Origin: Lentilactobacillus diolivorans DSM 14421
GTDB lineage: Bacteria; Bacillota; Bacilli; Lactobacillales; Lactobacillaceae
Assembly: GCF_001434255.1 (NCBI RefSeq)
Contig: NZ_AZEY01000079.1
Span: 112,292-176,291 of the forward strand
Direction of reading: 5' to 3'
DNA: 64,000 nt
Shown here piece after piece: positions 59,161 to 64,000 of the stretch (the stretch's first letter is position 1; each line of letters opens with the position of its first letter). Under the pieces are notes generated by a model. The model had not been told where the DNA came from, made no database searches, and saw only the letters and a list, made by a program, of their open reading frames with translations. The translations under genes and the position numbers were made by a program.

Positions 59161-59566
59161 TAAATTCTAACATACTAAATCAAAGCCAGTGTGGAAAGCT
59201 TGGCTTGTGATGAGCAATGCGAGTAAATATGGTAGTGTTTTACACTTCACATGTTATTTGAAACTGATCGGGATTACGAAAGGGCTGATGTTATCACGGC
59301 AAATCCTTGAAAATTTAAAGTTGCCACCATTTAGAAACAATGAATATGATTGGCAAGAAAGGGGTGACTGTTTAATCAGTCATCATGATCGGGATTGGTA
59401 AATATTATGACGATGTTTTTGAATAATTGTTCGTAAATTGGCTGAATTTACAAAATTAACGCCGTTATAACGAATTTTGTTGGTGGTCAGGAAGCAAAAT
59501 TTAACGTTTTACCGAATTTTTACGACGTTTTTTCATTAATTACGCTAAAATTACTAGTAAAACACG

Positions 59567-59605
59567 AACGATGGTATTGACATTTTAATCATCGTTAAGT
59601 ATTAT
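59567..59605 (+). promoter_or_regulatory. Purine operon promoter with PurR-like inverted repeat
   Basis: -35 TTGACA (59577-59582), 17-nt spacer, -10 TATTAT (59600-59605). AACGATG (59567-59573) and CATCGTT (59590-59596) flank the -35. The left arm sits in ACACGAACGAT, which resembles the PurR PurBox (CGAAC core). Confidence 0.6.
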
Positions 59606-59642
59606 TTAGACACAATATAAATTGAAAAGGTGAGTGGTTTAG

Positions 59643-60131
59643 ATGGCAAACGTTGTCGGTGTTGCGATGGGATCAATTTCCGATTGGCCAACTATGAGGT
59701 TGACATGCGAGGTTCTTGAAAAGTTCGGCATCCCTTATGAGAAGCATGTTATTTCGGCCCACCGGATGCCTGATGAGTTGCAGGCATTTGGCCGTTCCGC
59801 AAGAAATAAGGGCTTAAAAGTCATCATTGCCGGTGCCGGGGGTGCTGCTCATTTGCCCGGAATGATCGCTGCCAATACAACGTTGCCTGTTATCGGTGTT
59901 CCAATCAAAACCCGAACATTAAATGGTGTTGATTCATTACTCTCAATTGTTCAAATGCCATATGGCGCGCCGGTCGCAACTGTCAGTATTGGGGACTCGG
60001 GTGCCAAAAATGCGGCCTTGTTAGCTGCTCAGATTCTGGCAACGAATGATCAATCCATTCAAAATAAATTAGCCGACTTTAAGCATGATCAAAGAGTGGA
60101 GGCCAAAAACAGTGAGCAACAATTTGATTAA
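59643..60131 (+). CDS. purE: N5-carboxyaminoimidazole ribonucleotide mutase
   Basis: The 162-aa class I PurE has VVGVAMGSISDWPTMRLT, the substrate loop SAHRMPDEL, IAGAGGAAHLPGM and PVIGVP. It moves the carboxyl group of N5-CAIR to C4 to give CAIR. It is the first gene of the purine operon. SD AAAGGTGAG precedes the ATG. It overlaps purK by 20 nt. Confidence 0.95.
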   Translation: MANVVGVAMGSISDWPTMRLTCEVLEKFGIPYEKHVISAHRMPDELQAFGRSARNKGLKVIIAGAGGAAHLPGMIAANTTLPVIGVPIKTRTLNGVDSLLSIVQMPYGAPVATVSIGDSGAKNAALLAAQILATNDQSIQNKLADFKHDQRVEAKNSEQQFD

Positions 60132-61245
60132 GACGGTTTTACCACCTGCCACAATTGGCATTGTTGGCGGTGGTCAATTGGGTCAGATGATGGCGTTAAT
60201 TGCCAAGTCAATGGGGTATCATGTTGGCATTTTGGATCCCACCCCACAGGCTCCGGCTGGGCAAGTTGCTGATTTCCAAATTGTTGCTGAATATGATGAC
60301 GTTGACTCATTAATGAAATTAGCACAGAGAAGTGACGTGTTGACCTACGAATTCGAAAATGTTGATGAACAATCACTTTTAAAGGCCAAACAAGTCACTG
60401 AGTTACCCCAAGGCGTCAATCTTCTCCACATCACTGGTGAGCGGCTCAATGAAAAGAACTTTATTCGAAGTTGTGGTATCCCGGTGACTAATTTTGCCGC
60501 TGTTAATGATCGTGAATCGTTGGTTAAAGCGGTTGGTGAAGTTGGGTATCCCGCTATCCTAAAGACCGTTTCCGGTGGTTATGACGGTCACGGTCAAATG
60601 GATATTAACGGTCCGGCTGATATTGACCCAGCCGCTGAACTTTATACGAAAGCAGAATGTATTTTGGAAGCCCGTCAAAAATTTATCGCCGAAGCGTCTG
60701 TGATGGTTACCCGCGACGTTAATGGCAAGGCCATTACGTTTCCACTTGTGGAGAATCGGCATAAGAACCATATTCTTCACACAACCATTGCCCCCGGCCG
60801 ATTTTCTCAAACCATTCATCAAAAAGCACATGACTATGCTGAAATTATTGCTAACAAGTTAGACCTATATGGGGTATTGGGAATTGAATTATTTGTGATT
60901 AATGACCATGACTTAATGGTTAACGAGTTGGCACCACGACCACATAACTCCGGTCATTATACGATCGAAGCCTGCAACATCTCGCAGTTTGAGGCACATA
61001 TTCGAAGTATTTGTGGTCTACCAATTCCACAAATCACCCAAGAAAGACCAGCTGTAATGCGTAACTTGCTGGGAACTGATTTAACACTTGCCCGGCAGCT
61101 TCTGTCTGAGCATCCGGAATGGCATTTCCATGATTATGGGAAAGCTGAAATTCGACCACAACGTAAGATGGGCCACGTCACCGTCTTGGGTAATGATATT
61201 GATCAATTGCTGAAATCCACTGATATGCTAAAAGGAGAAAATTAA
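60112..61245 (+). CDS. purK: N5-carboxyaminoimidazole ribonucleotide synthase
   Basis: The 377-aa ATP-grasp enzyme has TIGIVGGGQLGQMMALIAK, LTYEFENVD, ILKTVSGGYDGHGQM, FPLVENRHKNHIL, LAPRPHNSGHYTIEAC and NLLG. It adds bicarbonate to AIR using ATP. A GTG start at 60112 (VSNNLIK) is used, with SD GGAGG 10 nt upstream inside the purE end; an ATG frame from 60085 has no SD. It is translated with purE. Confidence 0.93.
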   Translation: MSNNLIKTVLPPATIGIVGGGQLGQMMALIAKSMGYHVGILDPTPQAPAGQVADFQIVAEYDDVDSLMKLAQRSDVLTYEFENVDEQSLLKAKQVTELPQGVNLLHITGERLNEKNFIRSCGIPVTNFAAVNDRESLVKAVGEVGYPAILKTVSGGYDGHGQMDINGPADIDPAAELYTKAECILEARQKFIAEASVMVTRDVNGKAITFPLVENRHKNHILHTTIAPGRFSQTIHQKAHDYAEIIANKLDLYGVLGIELFVINDHDLMVNELAPRPHNSGHYTIEACNISQFEAHIRSICGLPIPQITQERPAVMRNLLGTDLTLARQLLSEHPEWHFHDYGKAEIRPQRKMGHVTVLGNDIDQLLKSTDMLKGEN

Positions 61246-61246
61246 A

Positions 61247-61987
61247 ATGACTGAACTTGCAGATATTGAAAAGAAAGATTTGTTGTATAAAGGCAAAGCC
61301 AAAGAAATGTTCACAACCAACGACCCCGATATTATGTGGGTTCATTACATGGATCAAGTGACCGCATTTAATGGTAAGAAAAAAGTTGAAATGGCAGGTA
61401 AAGGCCAAACTAATTGTGAAATTTCGGCTTTAATTTTCGCCGATTTAGCTAACCATGGGATTCAGAATCATTTTATTAAGCAATTGGATTCAAACAATCA
61501 GTTGGTAAAACGGGTTAAGATTATTCCACTCGAAACCGTTGTTCGAAACTTAGCTTCCGGTAGTTTCGAGAAGAAATTTGCAGTTAAGCATCTCATGAAA
61601 TTTGAAAAACCGTTGACTGAGTTCTTCTATAAGAGCGACGAATTAGACGATCCGTTTATCAATGATTTTCAAGCAGAAGCGCTTCATGTTGCTACCGAAG
61701 ACCAAATGAATCAAATGCGGGCCATTGCACTTAAAGTCAATGATCGGCTTAAAGAAATCTTCTCAGAAATGAATGTTGATTTGGTTGATTTTAAAGTTGA
61801 ATTTGGGATTGATTCGGACAATCAGTTGATTTTAGCTGATGAAATTTCCCCAGACAGCTGCCGGTTAATTGACCGAGATACTAAGAAGTCACTTGATAAG
61901 GATGTTTTCCGAAAGGGATTAGGCGCTTTGGTTCCTGTTTACAAGGAAATTCTTGGTCGCCTCGAAAAAGTGGAAGGTGTTAACTAA
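61247..61987 (+). CDS. purC: SAICAR synthetase
   Basis: The 246-aa enzyme has KKDLLYKGKAKEMF, VTAFNGKKKVEMAGKG, VVRNLASGSFEKKF, ELDDPFINDFQAEAL and ADEISPDSCRL. It joins aspartate to CAIR. It starts one base after the purK stop, with GGAG in the purK end. Length and motifs are complete. Confidence 0.95.
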   Translation: MTELADIEKKDLLYKGKAKEMFTTNDPDIMWVHYMDQVTAFNGKKKVEMAGKGQTNCEISALIFADLANHGIQNHFIKQLDSNNQLVKRVKIIPLETVVRNLASGSFEKKFAVKHLMKFEKPLTEFFYKSDELDDPFINDFQAEALHVATEDQMNQMRAIALKVNDRLKEIFSEMNVDLVDFKVEFGIDSDNQLILADEISPDSCRLIDRDTKKSLDKDVFRKGLGALVPVYKEILGRLEKVEGVN

Positions 61988-62250
61988 TGACGCTGGTAAA
62001 AGTATATGTGACTTATAAAAGATCAATTTTGAACCCTGAAGCCCAGGCCGTTCATAGTGCCTTGACCCGGCTGGGGTACAACGACATTAATGATGTCAAA
62101 CTAGGTAAGTACTTTGAACTAACGGTGGCTGATGGCAAATCAAAAGCTGATCTTGATCAGGAAATTAACGAGATCTGTGACAAGTTGCTGGCTAATTATA
62201 ATATGGAAAATTATCATTACGAAATTGCTGAAACGGAGGCTGCTCAATGA
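61987..62250 (+). CDS. purS: Phosphoribosylformylglycinamidine synthase, PurS subunit
   Basis: The 87-aa small subunit reads [34 protein letters not shown], followed by a C-terminal helix. PurS links PurQ and PurL into the FGAM synthase complex that makes FGAM from FGAR and glutamine. It overlaps purC by one base (TAATG) and purQ by four (ATGA). Confidence 0.95.
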   Translation: MTLVKVYVTYKRSILNPEAQAVHSALTRLGYNDINDVKLGKYFELTVADGKSKADLDQEINEICDKLLANYNMENYHYEIAETEAAQ

Positions 62251-62933
62251 AATTTGCTATCCTTGCCTTTCCAGGATCAAACTGCGAAATGGATCTTTAT
62301 TACGCCATTCAAGATATTATCAAAGAAGATGTCGAATTAGTTTCTTATAAAGAAAGTTCGTTGACGGGGTTTGATGCCGTTCTAATTCCTGGTGGTTTTT
62401 CTTACGGTGATTATTTACGTAGTGGCGCGATTGCCCGTTTTTCACCAATCGTGCCTGCGCTTCAAAAGTTTGCTAAAAGTGGTAAGCCGGTTCTGGGAAT
62501 TTGCAACGGATTTCAAATTTTAACCGAAGCAGGGTTACTCCCTGGCAGCCTGCAAAAAAATGTTTCCGCAAAATTCATTTGTAAAACTGAACCATTAGTT
62601 GTTAACAACGCTGATTCAGTATTTAGTTCCCAGTTTAACGCCGGTCAAGTGATTCATTTACCGATTGCTCATGGCGATGGTAATTATTATTGTGATCAAG
62701 AAACACTACGGGACTTAGTTGCCAACAATCAAATTGTGTTTCGTTATCAGAATAATCCGAATGGTAGTGTTGCTAATATTGCTGGGATTACTAACCGAGC
62801 CGGCAATGTTTTGGGAATGATGCCTCATCCGGAACGAGCTGTTGAAACTGTTCTGGGATCTAGTGATGGCATTGGCATTTTTCAATCGATCGTTAACAAT
62901 GTGGCAAATCGAGAGGTAGTCGCTCATGGATAA
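62247..62933 (+). CDS. purQ: Phosphoribosylformylglycinamidine synthase, PurQ glutaminase subunit
   Basis: The 228-aa class I glutamine amidotransferase has [34 protein letters not shown], the nucleophile Cys in [11 protein letters not shown], and the His-Glu pair in [10 protein letters not shown]. It supplies ammonia to PurL. It overlaps both neighbours (4 and 8 nt). Confidence 0.95.
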   Translation: MKFAILAFPGSNCEMDLYYAIQDIIKEDVELVSYKESSLTGFDAVLIPGGFSYGDYLRSGAIARFSPIVPALQKFAKSGKPVLGICNGFQILTEAGLLPGSLQKNVSAKFICKTEPLVVNNADSVFSSQFNAGQVIHLPIAHGDGNYYCDQETLRDLVANNQIVFRYQNNPNGSVANIAGITNRAGNVLGMMPHPERAVETVLGSSDGIGIFQSIVNNVANREVVAHG

Positions 62934-64000
62934 AGTAATTGAACAAACAACCGAAGCTACGCCGGAACAAATCCGTGATCAAAAGTTATATCAAGCAATG
63001 GGTTTGACCGATCATGAATACCGGTTAATTAAAGATGACGTTTTACATCGTTTGCCGAATTATACTGAAGTCGGTTTGTTTTCGGGAATGTGGAGTGAAC
63101 ATTGTTCCTACAAGAACTCCAAGCCGGTTCTAAAAAAGTTCTTCACTAAAGGCAAACATGTGGTTAAGGGACCGGGTGAAGGTGCCGGTATTATTGATAT
63201 TGGCGATAACCAAGGGGTAGTTTTTAAGGCTGAAAGTCACAATCATCCCTCCGCAGTTGAACCTTTCCAAGGCGCTACAACCGGGGTTGGTGGGATCCTT
63301 CGAGACATTTTTTCGATGGGTGCCCGACCAATTGCCAGTTTGGATAGCTTAAGGTTTAGTGAGCCCCAAACTGATCAGGATAAATATTTCATCTCTCAAA
63401 TTGTTGCCGGAATCAGTGCCTATGGTAATTGTATTGGGGTGCCAACCGTAGGCGGTGACACAGCGTTTGATGATGCCTATGAACACAATCCATTAGTTAA
63501 TGTCATGTGCGTGGGGTTGATGGATCTTGACAAGATTGAAGTTGGCGCTGCTGCCGGCGTTGGTAACAGTATTGTCTACGTCGGCCATAAGACTGGTCGA
63601 GATGGGATTAACGGCGCTTCATTTGCTTCTTTCCAATTTGATTCAGAACATGAAAGTCAACGGTCTGCCGTTCAAGTTGGTGACCCGTTTGAAGAAAAAC
63701 TCGTTATGGAAGCCTGTCTTGATGTGATCAATAATCATGCAAAAGCTTTAGTTGGTATTCAAGATATGGGTGCTGCCGGGTTGGTTTCTTCCTCTGCTGA
63801 GATGGGTTCAAAAGCTGGTGGAAACGGAATGGTCCTTGACCTTGACTTGGTTCCACAACGTGAGACCGGGATGTCGGCTTTTGAATTAATGCTCTCTGAA
63901 TCACAAGAACGGATGCTGTTATGTGTTAAGGCCGGCCATGAAGCCGAAGTTCTTAACGTGTTTGCTGATCATGGCGTTGACGCGGTCGTTATCGGCCATG
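62926..64000 (+). CDS. purL: Phosphoribosylformylglycinamidine synthase, PurL subunit (partial)
   Basis: The gene starts ATG at 62926 ([10 protein letters not shown]) and is open to the window edge: about 358 of an expected 740 or so residues. Seen are [80 protein letters not shown], and [23 protein letters not shown]. It catalyses ATP-dependent amidation of FGAR. It overlaps purQ by 8 nt. Confidence 0.95.
   Translation, partial: MDKVIEQTTEATPEQIRDQKLYQAMGLTDHEYRLIKDDVLHRLPNYTEVGLFSGMWSEHCSYKNSKPVLKKFFTKGKHVVKGPGEGAGIIDIGDNQGVVFKAESHNHPSAVEPFQGATTGVGGILRDIFSMGARPIASLDSLRFSEPQTDQDKYFISQIVAGISAYGNCIGVPTVGGDTAFDDAYEHNPLVNVMCVGLMDLDKIEVGAAAGVGNSIVYVGHKTGRDGINGASFASFQFDSEHESQRSAVQVGDPFEEKLVMEACLDVINNHAKALVGIQDMGAAGLVSSSAEMGSKAGGNGMVLDLDLVPQRETGMSAFELMLSESQERMLLCVKAGHEAEVLNVFADHGVDAVVIGH

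Larger units (their letters stand above)
59116..59642. other. 527-bp gap before the purine operon
   Basis: It holds the AKR promoter region with a palindrome at 59145-59160, a hairpin ACAAAATT..AATTTTGT (59451-59482), and the purE promoter. A 70-codon frame (59189-59401) lacks a ribosome site and is not called. Confidence 0.4.

Noticed and set aside
59189-59401. A 70-codon plus-strand ORF before the purine operon
   Set aside because: GTG start without SD and no recognisable domain; it overlaps the presumed promoter region of the divergent aldo/keto reductase.

Overview
The window looks like a chromosomal segment of a heterofermentative lactic acid bacterium of the Lactobacillaceae, most likely Lentilactobacillus or a close relative. 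The reasons are moderate-to-low GC, strong GGAGG ribosome sites, the polyphosphate trio ppx-ppk-ppx, a secondary alcohol dehydrogenase almost colinear with the L. brevis/L. kefiri enzyme, two T-box leaders, and a cysK-cgl-cysE set. No rRNA, tRNA, CRISPR array, prophage or insertion sequence was found. The last gene, purL, runs off the right edge.

Layout. 0.1-5 kb: two tandem secreted paralogs and a heme-efflux type operon (TetR, permease, ATPase) with two TGACA-N3-TGTCA operators. 5-9.4 kb: a macrodomain protein, a P1B metal ATPase and an aldo/keto reductase. 9.5-14.9 kb: ppx1-ppk-ppx2 with a PhoP-like direct repeat upstream. 15-22 kb: an Ntn amide hydrolase, a frameshifted YhgE/Pip gene, a secreted protein and an intact YhgE paralog. 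22-29 kb: an Spx-like protein whose CxxC is SxxS, glycerol dehydrogenase, and metF, metE and luxS (luxS behind a Met-type T-box). 29.6-34 kb: R-specific alcohol dehydrogenase, a PyrR-attenuated NCS1 permease, a DMT exporter and a pentapeptide-repeat protein. 34-38.7 kb: cysK-cgl-cysE behind a cysteine-codon leader peptide attenuator, and an FAD-linked oxidase behind a second T-box. 39-48 kb: an Rgg-like regulator, a tyrosine phosphatase, a quinone reductase/MarR pair, mntH-usp, an MFS exporter and an aldehyde dehydrogenase. 48.5-57.8 kb: a pRiA4b-ORF3-like protein, a lipid kinase, a NUDIX hydrolase, a GlnR-box ammonium transporter, a metal ATPase-chaperone-Dps operon, and degV-DUF1836. 58-64 kb: an aldo/keto reductase and the purine operon purEKCSQL.

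Two things stand out. First, the cysteine operon is preceded by a 24-codon ORF with four Cys codons, a strong promoter and SD, and an intrinsic terminator. A leader segment inside the ORF can pair with the 5' arm of that terminator, which is the classic architecture of ribosome-mediated attenuation. Second, there is a dispersed family of long (about 90-115 nt) hairpin elements in intergenic and 3' positions, with a recurrent ATTCC-N7/8-GGAAT apex, a recurrent CCGGCC..TCTGG middle, and stems whose sequences differ between copies while the pairing is kept. One composite form is present twice in opposite orientations.

Regulation is unusually legible here. The window shows heme (HrtR), manganese (MntR box), nitrogen (GlnR box), purine (PurR-like), pyrimidine (PyrR), methionine (T-boxes), cysteine (leader peptide), catabolite (cre at gldA) and possibly phosphate (PhoP-like repeat) control signals.
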